Shown: positions 51,287-60,084, numbered from the stretch's first letter. The stretch: 64,000 bases of DNA from JALYGJ01 sp963781705 (GCA_963781705.1 CAWAGP010000001.1:930001-994000); one strand, 5' to 3'. Notes: a model not told the origin generated them from the sequence alone. Translations and numbers: made by a program.

Positions 51287-52216
51287 ATGACGCCGCTGCT
51301 GCCGGCGCCGAACCAGGTGGGTGATGCGCGTGTCCTGGAAGGTCGCCCGCTGGCACTTCAGATTCGCGCCGGCGTGAAGCGGCAAGTAGCTGCTTTCCAC
51401 GGCCGCTACGGCTTTCGACCCGTGCTGGCGGTGGTCATGGTCGGCCACCAGCTCGCCTCGAGCGTCTACGTCCAGCAGATCCTGCGCTCCTGTCAACTTG
51501 TTGGCGTGCCCAGCCGCGTGGTGGACCTGCCACGCTCGGCCAGCGCGGCTGAGCTGCGCACCCAGATCGAGACGCTCAACGATGACCCGCAGGTGGCCGG
51601 CATCATCGTTCAGCAGCCGCTGCCAAGGCACATACCGTTGAGCACGGTTACCGACACGATCGTGCCGGCCAAGGACATCGACGGCATACACCCGCTCAAC
51701 ACCGGGCTGATGACGCTTGGCTACGAGGGATTTCTGCCGGCGTGTGCAGAGGCCGCGGTACACATCCCCAAGTTCTATGGCTATCAGCTGGCCGGTAGGC
51801 GCGCGGTGGTCGTCGGTCGGAGCAACGTCGTCGGCAAGCCGGTGCAGCTGTTGCTCGTACGTGAGCACTGCACGGTCACCGTGTGCCATCGCCAGACGCG
51901 CGCGTTGGCGGAGGTGGTGCGCGGCGCCGAGGTAGTCGTTACTGCGGCCGGCTCACCCGGCCTGATCGGCGGCGACATGCTCAGCCCAGGGGCATTGGTG
52001 ATCGATGTGGGCATCAATGTCGTCGACGGGCGCATCGTGGGCGACGTCGACTTCGACAGCGCGCGGCACGTGGCCGGCGCCATCACGCCTGTGCCCGGCG
52101 GGGTCGGCCCGGTGACCAACGCCGTGCTGCTCGAGCACCTGGTGCGCGCCGCGCGCTGGCAGCAGACCGGCCACCCGCTCATCGCCGGCCGCGCACGCAA
52201 GCACCGTGCGGCGTAA
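51287..52216 (+). CDS. folD: FolD-type methylenetetrahydrofolate dehydrogenase, cyclohydrolase Lys missing
   Basis: 309 residues with the substrate- and NADP-binding domains: VVMVGHQLASSVYV, GIIVQQPLPRHI, AKDIDGIHPLNTG, VVVGRSNVVGKPVQLLL and PVPGGVGPVTNAVLLE. In E. coli the catalytic pair is Tyr52 and Lys56 in YVASK; here the stretch is YVQQI (Tyr61, Ile65), so the Lys is gone, and the TP motif before the NADP domain is also changed (PACAEAAVHIP). Dehydrogenase activity is plausible, cyclohydrolase activity doubtful. The gene lies between fchA and fhs. Confidence 0.92.
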   Translation: MTPLLPAPNQVGDARVLEGRPLALQIRAGVKRQVAAFHGRYGFRPVLAVVMVGHQLASSVYVQQILRSCQLVGVPSRVVDLPRSASAAELRTQIETLNDDPQVAGIIVQQPLPRHIPLSTVTDTIVPAKDIDGIHPLNTGLMTLGYEGFLPACAEAAVHIPKFYGYQLAGRRAVVVGRSNVVGKPVQLLLVREHCTVTVCHRQTRALAEVVRGAEVVVTAAGSPGLIGGDMLSPGALVIDVGINVVDGRIVGDVDFDSARHVAGAITPVPGGVGPVTNAVLLEHLVRAARWQQTGHPLIAGRARKHRAA

Positions 52217-52228
52217 ACAGGCAGCAGC

Positions 52229-53920
52229 ATGAAGTCCAGCCTCGAGATAGCGCGCGCGGCGGCACTCCGCCCGATTGCGGATGTCGCCGCCGAACTCGGC
52301 CTGCAGCCGGACGAGTACGAGCTGTACGGCCCGTACAAGGCAAAGGTGCGACCGATCGCCGCCGAGAGGCGCGCAGCGGCAGCCGACGGACGCGAGATCG
52401 TGGTCACGGCCATCACACCCACTCCGCTGGGCGAGGGCAAGACGACCACGACCATCGGTTTGGCGCAGGGCCTCAACCGTATCGGCGTGCGCGCGGCGGC
52501 GACCATTCGCCAGCCATCACTCGGCCCGGTCTTCGGCCTGAAGGGTGGCGCGGCGGGCGGCGGCTACAGCCAGGTCCTGCCGATGGAGGAGATCAACATC
52601 CACTTCACCGGCGACCTGCACGCCGTTGCGGCGGCGCACAACCTGGCCGCCGCGTTCCTGGACAACCATCTCTTCCGCGATAACCGCCTGGGCATCGACC
52701 CAGCGACCATCCGCTGGCCGCGCGTGATCGACGTCAACGACCGCTCGCTGCGGCGCGTGATGATCGGCCTGGGCGAGAAGACTGACGTGCGCGAGTCCGA
52801 GTGGCATATCACCGCAGCCTCGGAAGTGATGGCCATCCTCGCGCTGGCCTCTGACATCCACGACCTGCGTACCCGGCTGGGGCGCGTGATCGTTGCGGAA
52901 ACATTCGCCGGCGAGCCAGTGACGCTCGACGAACTGCGAGTAGCCGGCGCGATGACGGTGCTCCTGCGCGAGGCGATGAAGCCCAACCTCGTGCAGACGC
53001 TGGAGGGAGGGCCCGCGTTCGTACACGCCGGCCCGTTCGCCAACATCGCGCACGGCAATTCATCGGTCGTCGCCGATCGCATCGCGCTCAAGCTGGTCGA
53101 CGCAGTGTGCACCGAGGCCGGCTTTGGCTCGGACATGGGCTTCCAGAAGTTCGTCGACATCAAGTGCCGGCTGTCCGGCCTGCGGCCCGCCGCCGCGGTC
53201 ATCGTCGCCACCATCCGTGCTCTCAAGATGCACGGCGGCGTCGGCCACATCGTGGCCGGCAAGCCGCTCGATCCGGCGCTGGCGGAGGAGAACCCGGAGG
53301 CGGTCGAGCGCGGCTGCGCGAACCTCGCGCGGCACATCGAGATCGTACGCACCTACGGCATCCCGGCGGTCGTGGCGATCAATTCGTTCCCTTCCGACCG
53401 ACCCTCAGAAATCGCCGCGGTTCAGGCCGCAGCGATCGCCGCCGGCGCGCACGGCGCAGTCGTGACCGATCACTTCGAACGAGGCGGTGAAGGCGCGCAG
53501 GAACTGGCGCGCACGGTGTGGGCCGCTGCGCAGTCGGGCGCGCCCGAGTTCCACCTGTTGAATGACGAAGCGGCGACGCTAAGTCAGCGCATCGAATCGA
53601 TCGCCATGCGCATCTACGGCGCCGATGGCGTCGACATCTCCGGTGAGGCAGCCAAGCAGCTCGGGGACTTCGAACGGCTTGGTTACGGAACGTTGCCGGT
53701 GTGCATGGCCAAGACGCAGCTGTCACTCAGCCACGATCCACAGCTGAAGGGCCGGCCGACCGGCTTTCGCGTGCCGATCCGCGATGCGCGCCTGTTTGCC
53801 GGCGCGGGCTACGTCACGGCCTACTGCGGCGACATGCTGATGATGCCCGGTCTGCCCTCACGGCCATCGGGCGAGGACGTCGACATCAACGCCCAGGGAG
53901 AGACCGTCGGGTTGTTCTGA
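52229..53920 (+). CDS. fhs: Formate-tetrahydrofolate ligase
   Basis: 563 residues. Makes 10-formyl-THF from formate, THF and ATP. The P-loop-like TPLGEGKTTTTIGLAQGL, the family pattern RQPSLGPVFGLKGGAAGGGYSQV and the C-terminal MMPGLPSRPSGEDVDINAQG are all present. With fchA and folD it forms a complete one-carbon route between formate and methylene-THF. Confidence 0.97.
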   Translation: MKSSLEIARAAALRPIADVAAELGLQPDEYELYGPYKAKVRPIAAERRAAAADGREIVVTAITPTPLGEGKTTTTIGLAQGLNRIGVRAAATIRQPSLGPVFGLKGGAAGGGYSQVLPMEEINIHFTGDLHAVAAAHNLAAAFLDNHLFRDNRLGIDPATIRWPRVIDVNDRSLRRVMIGLGEKTDVRESEWHITAASEVMAILALASDIHDLRTRLGRVIVAETFAGEPVTLDELRVAGAMTVLLREAMKPNLVQTLEGGPAFVHAGPFANIAHGNSSVVADRIALKLVDAVCTEAGFGSDMGFQKFVDIKCRLSGLRPAAAVIVATIRALKMHGGVGHIVAGKPLDPALAEENPEAVERGCANLARHIEIVRTYGIPAVVAINSFPSDRPSEIAAVQAAAIAAGAHGAVVTDHFERGGEGAQELARTVWAAAQSGAPEFHLLNDEAATLSQRIESIAMRIYGADGVDISGEAAKQLGDFERLGYGTLPVCMAKTQLSLSHDPQLKGRPTGFRVPIRDARLFAGAGYVTAYCGDMLMMPGLPSRPSGEDVDINAQGETVGLF

Positions 53921-53928
53921 GGCGGGCG

Positions 53929-54165
53929 TCAGCCGCCGACGGCAAGCCAGAAGCAGAACACGACGACCAGCCCCGCGGCGATGCCGACTATGCCGTAGCC
54001 CCAGGCGGCCCAGTCGATGGGACCGAGCCGCGGCTCGGCATGGCCGTGATCGTCGTCGCTGAGATGCGCGTGCAGATCCATGTGCGTCGCGGCGTGGTCC
54101 GCCTCGGGCGCCGAGTCCGCGTGCGGTGTGAGTTCGGCAGCTCCGGTCTGGTGGTCGTCGGTCAC
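53929..54165 (-). CDS. Small His-rich single-pass membrane protein
   Basis: 78 residues. The N-terminal 50 are rich in His and Asp (HMDLHAHLSDDDHGHAEP), followed by one helix (YGIVGIAAGLVVVFCFWLAV). GTG 54165 overlaps the stop of the substrate-binding protein gene, so it belongs to the FMN-riboswitch operon. The His/Asp cluster could bind metal; the function is unknown. Confidence 0.65.
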   Translation of the reverse strand: MTDDHQTGAAELTPHADSAPEADHAATHMDLHAHLSDDDHGHAEPRLGPIDWAAWGYGIVGIAAGLVVVFCFWLAVGG

Positions 54166-55160
54166 GGCAGCAGCTCCTGCGTCAGCAACTGGTCGACTGT
54201 GAGGCTGGTGGGAATCGTCTGGTCGGGCAGGCCGCGCATGAAATCGAGCGAACTCTGCCACCCGGCAGCGTCGATCGCGCCCAGTCCGTGCGCGCCAGTG
54301 TAGGCACTCTGCCACATGGAGATCGTCGCCTCGAGGATGGCCTGCTGGGTCGCCCGGTCCGTGCCGAGATCGGGCACCTGGGCGATCGAGTCATCAAGGC
54401 CGAGCTGCGGGTCGGCGATGATCTCGTTCATCGCGCGCAGTGTGGCGGCGACGAACGCGCGGAGCGCGTCCCGTTTGTTGGCCAGCGTCGCGCTGCCCAC
54501 GACCAGGCCCGGGCCGGGCAGCGGAACGACCTGATCGACGGTCAAGACGTTCGTGGCGAAACCCTGCTGCCCGAGCTGGATCGGCTCATTGTTCAGGAAG
54601 CCGGTCGCGGCGTCGACCTGGCCCTGCTGCAGGCCGATCGCCTGGCCATAGTCCGGGAAGAGCTGGATGTTCAGGTTGTCGGGCGTCAGGCCGGCGCTCG
54701 ACAGCAGCGCCTGGAGCATGATCCAGCTCGAGCCGTAGCGGCCGGGGATGCCCAGTTTCTTGCCGTTCAGGTCGGCGGCACCGGCGATGCCGCTGTTGGC
54801 GCCGACCAGCACGACGCTCGGGAACTGCGCGTAGATGGTCGCGGCGTAGCGGACCGGAATGTCCTGCGCGACGGCGGGAATGATGCTCGTGCCGTCGCCA
54901 ATGCCGATGTCGACGGCGCCCTGGCCCAGCAGCGTGATGAGATTCGGGTCGATCTCGTTCTGGAAAGTGACGTCGAGACCGGCGGCGGCGTAGTAGCCCT
55001 GGCGCTGGGCGCGGTAGAACTGGGCAAACTGGACGCTCGGAATGTAGCCCAGGCCCACTGTCAGCTTGGTGGGTGCGGCCGAAGGCTGAGGGGAGGCCGG
55101 GCTGGGCGAACAGCCGATGGCGAGCAGCAGGGCCAACAAGACCAGCAGACGACGACCCAC
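54162..55160 (-). CDS. ABC importer substrate-binding lipoprotein, probable riboflavin-binding RibY
   Basis: 332 residues of the NMT1/ThiY/SsuA family. The signal peptide LLVLLALLLAIGCSPSP ends in a lipobox Cys, so it is a lipoprotein. Binding-protein marks are LTVGLGYIPSVQFAQFYRAQ, VDIGIGDGTSIIPA and GKKLGIPGRYGSSWIML. GTG 55160 follows GGAGGTAATC. The family carries thiamine precursors, taurine or riboflavin; the FMN riboswitch ahead of the operon makes riboflavin most likely. Final assignment is by context. Confidence 0.85.
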   Translation of the reverse strand: MGRRLLVLLALLLAIGCSPSPASPQPSAAPTKLTVGLGYIPSVQFAQFYRAQRQGYYAAAGLDVTFQNEIDPNLITLLGQGAVDIGIGDGTSIIPAVAQDIPVRYAATIYAQFPSVVLVGANSGIAGAADLNGKKLGIPGRYGSSWIMLQALLSSAGLTPDNLNIQLFPDYGQAIGLQQGQVDAATGFLNNEPIQLGQQGFATNVLTVDQVVPLPGPGLVVGSATLANKRDALRAFVAATLRAMNEIIADPQLGLDDSIAQVPDLGTDRATQQAILEATISMWQSAYTGAHGLGAIDAAGWQSSLDFMRGLPDQTIPTSLTVDQLLTQELLP

Positions 55161-55162
55161 GA

Positions 55163-55951
55163 TTACCTCCACGCTCCGACCAGGGCTCGTTCCGCGAGCA
55201 CGACGACGAGATACAGCGCCACGCCGATGCCCGCGATGGTGAGCAGCGTGGCGAACATGAGTGGGATGTCGAACAGGCTGCCGCGCGCGATGTTGATGAG
55301 CACGCCCAGGCCGCGGTCGGCGCCCGCCCATTCACCAACGACGGCGCCGATCACCGCCAGGGTCACGCCCACGCGCATGCCGCCCAGGATCTGCGGTAGC
55401 GCGGCGGGCAGCTCGAGCTGGCTGAAGACCTGCCAGCGGGTGGCACGCAGGCTGCGGCCGAGCTCGATCAGCCGCGCGTCCACCGAGCGGATGCCGACCA
55501 TCGTCGCGACCGCCACCGGGAAGAAGACGATCAGCGCACAGATGACGACCTTCGCCGCCAGGCCGGTGCCCAGCCACAGCACCAGGAGCGGGGCGAGCGC
55601 GAGGATCGGGGTGGCCTGGGCGGCGACGATGTACGGCGAGAGCAACCGCTCGGCCAGCGGCGAGCGGGCCAGCAGATATCCCACTACGAGCGCGACGGCT
55701 GCACCGGCCGTGAAGCCGAGCAGGATCTCGGTCAGGGTGGCCGCGGCATGCGGTTCGATCGTGCCGTTGACCCACGCGTCCACCAGGCGCTGGCCGACCA
55801 CTTCCGGGGCGGGCAGGATGAACGGCGGATAACCACCGACGACCACGACCGCTTTCCAGGCCAGCACGAAGACGGCAGCCGCGGCGAGCACGGGCAGGCC
55901 GACGCGTACGAGCGCCGGGCGACGATCGGCAACCATCTGGCGAACGTTCAT
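55163..55951 (-). CDS. ABC importer permease, probable riboflavin RibX
   Basis: 262 residues, six membrane helices. The cytoplasmic EAA loop is RSLRATRWQVFSQLELPAALPQILGGMRVG, typical of SsuC/ThiX-type permeases. ATG 55951 overlaps the ATPase gene's stop by one base. It forms the membrane channel with the neighbouring ATPase. Confidence 0.9.
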   Translation of the reverse strand: MNVRQMVADRRPALVRVGLPVLAAAAVFVLAWKAVVVVGGYPPFILPAPEVVGQRLVDAWVNGTIEPHAAATLTEILLGFTAGAAVALVVGYLLARSPLAERLLSPYIVAAQATPILALAPLLVLWLGTGLAAKVVICALIVFFPVAVATMVGIRSVDARLIELGRSLRATRWQVFSQLELPAALPQILGGMRVGVTLAVIGAVVGEWAGADRGLGVLINIARGSLFDIPLMFATLLTIAGIGVALYLVVVLAERALVGAWR

Positions 55952-56835
55952 CAGCCGCCGCTTCCGAATGGGTCGAACCAGGCCGGTGAGCCGGCGCGCT
56001 CGAGAACGTCGTGGACCGGCGCTGCAGCAGCTTCCTGTTCGAAGTATTCGGCGGGCGTGCCGGAGAGGTATGCGCGTACCGTCGCGGCGGTACGCGCGAA
56101 GTCGGGGCCGTCCAGGACGGCGGTGGCGCGCGGACGCGGCAACGTCACCGGGATGCGCGCCAGGACACGGCCGGGATGGGGCGACAGGACCACGATTTCG
56201 TTGGCCAGCAGGACCGCCTCAGAAATGCTGTGCGTGACCACGACGATGGTCGTGCCGGTGCGCCGCCAGAGGTCGAGCAACTCGAGGTTGAAACGTTCGC
56301 GCGTGAGTGCGTCGAGCGCGCTGAAGGGCTCGTCGAGCAAGAGCACCGCGGGGTCGCGCGCGAGCGCGCGCGCGATCGCCACACGCTGGCGCATGCCGCC
56401 CGAAAGTTGGTACGGGTAAGCGCGCTCGAACGCGCTCAGCCCGACGAGGTCGAGCAGCGCTCGCGCACGCTCGTGGCGCGCGGTGCGGCCCATGCCGGCC
56501 AGCTCGAGCGGGAAGGCAACATTGTCGATGGTCCGCCGCCAGGGCAGCAGGCGCGGCTCCTGGAAGACGAGGCCGACGCGCTGGTCGGCGTCGGCCAGCG
56601 GCTGGCCATTGATTGTGATCATGCCTTCGTCGGGGTGCAGCAGGCCGGCCATCAAGCGCAGCAGCGTGCTCTTGCCCGATCCGTTCGGACCAAGCACGGC
56701 CGTGACGCCGTGATCGGGCACGCTGAAGGTGACCTGCTCGAGCACCAGTTGGCGCCGGTCGCCGATGACGAACGAGCGCGAAACCTGGGCGAGATCGATG
56801 GTCGCCGTGGTCAGTCCTCCATGCCTGCCTGGCAA
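55951..56835 (-). CDS. ABC importer ATPase, probable riboflavin uptake
   Basis: About 294 residues: Walker A LGPNGSGKSTLLRLMAG, Q loop VFQEPRLLPW, signature LSGGMRQRVAIARA, Walker B LLLDEPFSALD and H loop THSISEA, as in SsuB/TauB/ThiZ types. The start is odd. TTG 56835 is the only standard in-frame start upstream of the conserved part and has no ribosome binding site, while GGAGGA lies inside the reading frame at 56820-56815 with only ACG or ATC codons at proper spacing. It is the first gene after the FMN riboswitch. Confidence 0.88.
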   Translation of the reverse strand: MPGRHGGLTTATIDLAQVSRSFVIGDRRQLVLEQVTFSVPDHGVTAVLGPNGSGKSTLLRLMAGLLHPDEGMITINGQPLADADQRVGLVFQEPRLLPWRRTIDNVAFPLELAGMGRTARHERARALLDLVGLSAFERAYPYQLSGGMRQRVAIARALARDPAVLLLDEPFSALDALTRERFNLELLDLWRRTGTTIVVVTHSISEAVLLANEIVVLSPHPGRVLARIPVTLPRPRATAVLDGPDFARTAATVRAYLSGTPAEYFEQEAAAAPVHDVLERAGSPAWFDPFGSGG

Positions 56836-56867
56836 CGAGGCTCGGCGATGGGCGAACAGGCGAGCAG

Positions 56868-56892
56868 CGCGTGATCACGCGAGGCGCGCCTC
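56868..56892 (-). promoter_or_regulatory. Candidate riboswitch expression platform
   Basis: Two perfect palindromes directly follow the aptamer: GAGGCGCGCCTC (56881-56892) and CGCGTGATCACGCG (56868-56881). The first shares four bases with the 3' arm of P1, so it can only form when P1 is open. No U-run follows, so transcription stop is not obvious. Confidence 0.4.
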
Positions 56893-57042
56893 TCTTCTCC
56901 CATCCGGACTCTGACCGTCGGCTCCCTGCCAGGGGATCCACCGCTGCCACCGAAGTGGCCACGGGTCGTGGGCTGGCGGGCGGCTGCATCAGCCGTGTCC
57001 GCCGACCACCGGTCGGGAATTTCACCCAACCCCGAAGCGAGG
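56889..57042 (-). ncRNA. FMN riboswitch (RFN element)
   Basis: On the minus strand the conserved 5' core GGGTGAAATTCCCGACCGG and 3' core GCCGACGGTCAGAGTCCGG followed by ATGGGAGAAGA are nearly identical to known RFN elements. P1 pairs 57042-57034 with 56897-56889 (8 of 9 bases). FMN binding lowers expression of riboflavin synthesis or uptake genes. It controls the ABC importer that follows. Confidence 0.95.
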
Positions 57043-57096
57043 CGTATGTGCTTGTGACACGCAGGATACCGCCGATTTGGCCGCTATCGTTTGAGG

Positions 57097-57756
57097 GTGC
57101 TGACAATCATGCTTACGCGCCACGGTCACACAGTTCGGTCGGAGCCCGAGCAATACCTTGGCAGGCACGTGGATGCGCCATTGAGCGAACGTGGTCGCGG
57201 CGAGGCGGCTGCCCTGGCGAAGCGCCTGGCGCCGGTCCACGTCGACCGCATCGTGACCAGCCCGCTGGGTCGTGCGGTCGAGACCGCCGGCATCCTGGCG
57301 TCGGGTCGCGGGATCGCCGTCGAGCAGGATGATCGTCTGGCCGAGCTCGACTACGGCGTGTGGGAGGGGCTGACGATCGACGAGATCGAGCGCCGCTTTC
57401 CGGGCGAGTACGAGCTGTACGACGACAACCCGGCGATCCACCATGTGGGTGGCGGTGAGAGCGGGCAGCAGGTTGCGACGCGGCTGGCGGCGCTGCTCGA
57501 CGACGTTCTCGACTGGTGGGGGCAGCAATCGGGGGACCGCGTCTGCCTGCTCGTCGGCCATTCGTCGGTGAACCGCATATTCCTGGCCAACGTCCTTGGC
57601 GTGCCGCTGCCCGACTACCGCCGGCGCTTCAGGCAGGACTGGGCAAACCTGACCGTGCTCGAATGGCCCGACCGGCGATCCGGCCCGGAGCTTGTGCTGG
57701 CCAACGATCTGGCGCATACACGCGGTACGGTCGGCAACACGTGGGATTTGACGTGA
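57097..57756 (+). CDS. Histidine phosphatase family protein (phosphoglycerate mutase-like)
   Basis: 219 residues. The catalytic LTRHGHT (RHG), the second Arg in RIVTSPLGRAVETA, the acid LDYGVWEGLTIDEI and the second His in LLVGHSSVNRIFL are intact. Substrate unknown; relatives include phosphoglycerate mutases and alpha-ribazole phosphatases. GTG 57097 lies 7 bp after TATCGT, so it may be leaderless; TTG 57091 and ATG 57109 are alternatives. The stop overlaps hutH as GTGA, so it is the first gene of the hut operon. Confidence 0.87.
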   Translation: MLTIMLTRHGHTVRSEPEQYLGRHVDAPLSERGRGEAAALAKRLAPVHVDRIVTSPLGRAVETAGILASGRGIAVEQDDRLAELDYGVWEGLTIDEIERRFPGEYELYDDNPAIHHVGGGESGQQVATRLAALLDDVLDWWGQQSGDRVCLLVGHSSVNRIFLANVLGVPLPDYRRRFRQDWANLTVLEWPDRRSGPELVLANDLAHTRGTVGNTWDLT

Positions 57757-59309
57757 TCGAACTCAACGGACTTGACCTGTCACTCGAGGACGTCGAGCGC
57801 GTCGCCCGCGGCGACGCGCAGGTTCGGCTGGCGGCCGGGGCGCGTACGGCGATGGCGGCCAGCCGGCGAACGGTCGAGGAACTGGTCGCGTCGGGCGCGA
57901 CGGTGTACGGCGTGACGACCGGTTTCGGTGATCTCGCCTCGCACCGCATCGACCCGGGCGATGCCGCCAAGCTGCAGGAGAACCTGCTCGTAAGTCACGC
58001 CGTGGGCGTCGGTCCGCTCCACGACCGGCACACCGTGCGCGCCATGATGCTGCTACGTGCCAACGCCCTTGCGCGCGGCCAGAGCGGCTGCCGCCCGGAG
58101 GTCGTCGAGCGGTTGCTCGACTTTCTGCGCACCGGCATCCATCCCGAGGTTCCCGAGCAGGGTTCTGTCGGCGCATCGGGCGACCTGGCGCCGCTCGCCC
58201 ACCTGGCACTGCCGCTGATCGGCCGCGGCCGGGCGGAGGTCGGTGGCGCTGCGGTCACCGGCGCCGATGCTCTCCGACAAGGCCGCCTGGAGCCGCTGTC
58301 GCTTGGCGCGAAGGAAGGCCTGGCGCTGCTCAACGGCACGCAACAGATGACCGCGGTCGGCGTGCTCGCCCTGCTCGACGCCGAGCGCCTGCTGGCCACG
58401 GCCACTGTGGTCGCGGCGATGTCCACAGAGGCGCTGCAGGGCACGGACGTCGCCTTCGCCGAGGCGTACCAGTTGGCACGGCCGCACCCCGGGCAGGCTC
58501 GCGTGGCGGGCCAGTTGCGCGCGCTGCTGCGCGACTCCGAACTCATGCGCGCCCACCACGCCAAGTCGCACAAGGTCCAGGACCCGTACTCGCTGCGCTG
58601 CGTGCCACAGGTCCATGGGGCGATTTCGGACGCGCTTGGCTACGTCCGGCGCGTGCTCGAGATCGAGGTCAACAGCGCGACCGACAACCCGCTCGTCTTT
58701 CCCGATGGTTCGGACGTGGACCCGGCCGCGGCGGCGACCGGCGGTGGCAAGGTCGTGTCGGGTGGCAACTTCCACGGTGAGCCGGTCGCCCTGGCGATGG
58801 ACATGCTGGCCATCGCCGTCGCCGAACTGGGCTCGATCAGCGAGCGCCGCATCGCCCAGCTGGTCGATGACCGGTCGTCCGGGCTGCCGCCGTTCCTGGT
58901 CGACGACGCGGGTCTCAACAGCGGCATGATGCTGTACCAGTACGCGGCCGCCGCGCTCGTCTCGGAGAACAAGGTGCTCGCCCATCCCGCGTCGGTCGAT
59001 TCGATCCCGACCAGCGCCAACCAGGAAGACCACGTGTCGATGGGCCCGATCGCCGCGCGCAAGGCACGTGATGTCGTACGCAACGTCGAGCGCGTGGTTG
59101 CCTTCGAGCTGCTGTGCGCGGCGCAGGGCCTCGACTTCCGCACGGCGGACCGCGCCACGCCGGGCACGGGGGTCGCGGCCGCGCACGGCGCCGTCCGGGC
59201 ACGGGTGGCACACCTGAGCGGCGACCGCGATCCGCAGCCAGACATGGCCAGCGCGCTGGACCTGGTCCACGGTGGCGAACTTGCCGCACTCGTAGTCGCG
59301 GACCGTTAG
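57753..59309 (+). CDS. hutH: Histidine ammonia-lyase
   Basis: 518 residues. Converts histidine to urocanate and ammonia. The MIO cofactor forms from Ala-Ser-Gly in GSVGASGDLAPLAHLA; the N-terminal TVYGVTTGFGDL and the C-terminal VHGAISDALGYVRR, SVDSIPTSANQEDHVSMG are conserved. GTG 57753 overlaps the previous stop. hutU follows after one gene; no hutI is in the window. Confidence 0.96.
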   Translation: MIELNGLDLSLEDVERVARGDAQVRLAAGARTAMAASRRTVEELVASGATVYGVTTGFGDLASHRIDPGDAAKLQENLLVSHAVGVGPLHDRHTVRAMMLLRANALARGQSGCRPEVVERLLDFLRTGIHPEVPEQGSVGASGDLAPLAHLALPLIGRGRAEVGGAAVTGADALRQGRLEPLSLGAKEGLALLNGTQQMTAVGVLALLDAERLLATATVVAAMSTEALQGTDVAFAEAYQLARPHPGQARVAGQLRALLRDSELMRAHHAKSHKVQDPYSLRCVPQVHGAISDALGYVRRVLEIEVNSATDNPLVFPDGSDVDPAAAATGGGKVVSGGNFHGEPVALAMDMLAIAVAELGSISERRIAQLVDDRSSGLPPFLVDDAGLNSGMMLYQYAAAALVSENKVLAHPASVDSIPTSANQEDHVSMGPIAARKARDVVRNVERVVAFELLCAAQGLDFRTADRATPGTGVAAAHGAVRARVAHLSGDRDPQPDMASALDLVHGGELAALVVADR

Positions 59310-59313
59310 GGCC

Positions 59314-60084
59314 ATGGCCGAGGTGCGGATCGTTGACGTTCTCGGTGACTCGGGTCTGGCGCTACTGCCGCCGTGTGCGGACGCGCGCTTCGACCATCGC
59401 ACGTGCGACTACTGGGAGGACGCGGAGCGCGGGACCAAGGCCAGCCGGCCGACCTGGTTGACCGCCCCACAACCGCGGTCGCGACCGGCGGGCGGGTTGG
59501 AGGACAACCCCTTCGCGCCAGCGAGCGACATGGTCGCGGCGAACCCATTTGCGCCAGCCGCACGCGCGTCCCTTCCCGGCTCTTTCGCCGACGACGACCT
59601 GTTCGCCGTTCCGCTCGAGAACCCATTCGCCCCTCAAGCTGTACGCGAACGGCCCCTCCGCGAGGGCATTCCGCGCAAGCTGGCACTGCTCGATCGCGGG
59701 CGGGGAGTGTTCGGCTCGTACGCCAAGGTGCTGCTGGCCGATGAACAGCCCGTCGCCTACTGCCAGTTCGGGCCGCTGTCGGCATATCCACGCGCCATTC
59801 GGCTGCGCGACCTCTACCCGCAGTTGCCGCAGTCGCCGCTGCCGGCGGTGATCACGTGCATCGCGACGACCAGCACGGCGCGGCGCGAAGGCCACGCGCA
59901 TGCCCTGCTGGACGACGTCGTGCGCGACCTGACCGAGCGCGGCTTCAGCGCGATCGAGTCCTATCCGGACCTGACTCGGGGCGAGGAGGAAACGAGCGGC
60001 GGGCAGTTGTGGCTGTGGCAGGAGTTGGGCTTCGCGATAGCGGTCGACGATGACCGCTTCCCGGTCATGCGCCGCGAACTGTAG
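59314..60084 (+). CDS. GNAT-like acetyltransferase with three NPFAP repeats
   Basis: 256 residues. The N-terminal part has PPCADARFDHRTCDYWED and then three copies of NPFAP (EDNPFAPASD, AANPFAPAAR, LENPFAPQAV) about 15-35 residues apart. The C-terminal 120 residues carry a GNAT-like core (YCQFGPLSAYPRA, CIATTSTARREGHAHALLDDVV, LWLWQELGF). The start is ATG 59314, five bases after hutH. Placed between hutH and hutU it may tune histidine breakdown, but the substrate is unknown. Confidence 0.7.
   Translation: MAEVRIVDVLGDSGLALLPPCADARFDHRTCDYWEDAERGTKASRPTWLTAPQPRSRPAGGLEDNPFAPASDMVAANPFAPAARASLPGSFADDDLFAVPLENPFAPQAVRERPLREGIPRKLALLDRGRGVFGSYAKVLLADEQPVAYCQFGPLSAYPRAIRLRDLYPQLPQSPLPAVITCIATTSTARREGHAHALLDDVVRDLTERGFSAIESYPDLTRGEEETSGGQLWLWQELGFAIAVDDDRFPVMRREL

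Noticed and set aside
53922..53938. GGCGG-N7-CCGCC as a terminator after fhs
   Set aside because: No T-run follows on either strand and it overlaps the end of the convergent gene; too weak to report.
58053..59402. A 449-codon open frame on the minus strand
   Set aside because: It is antisense to hutH, which is unmistakable by its MIO motif and full-length similarity.
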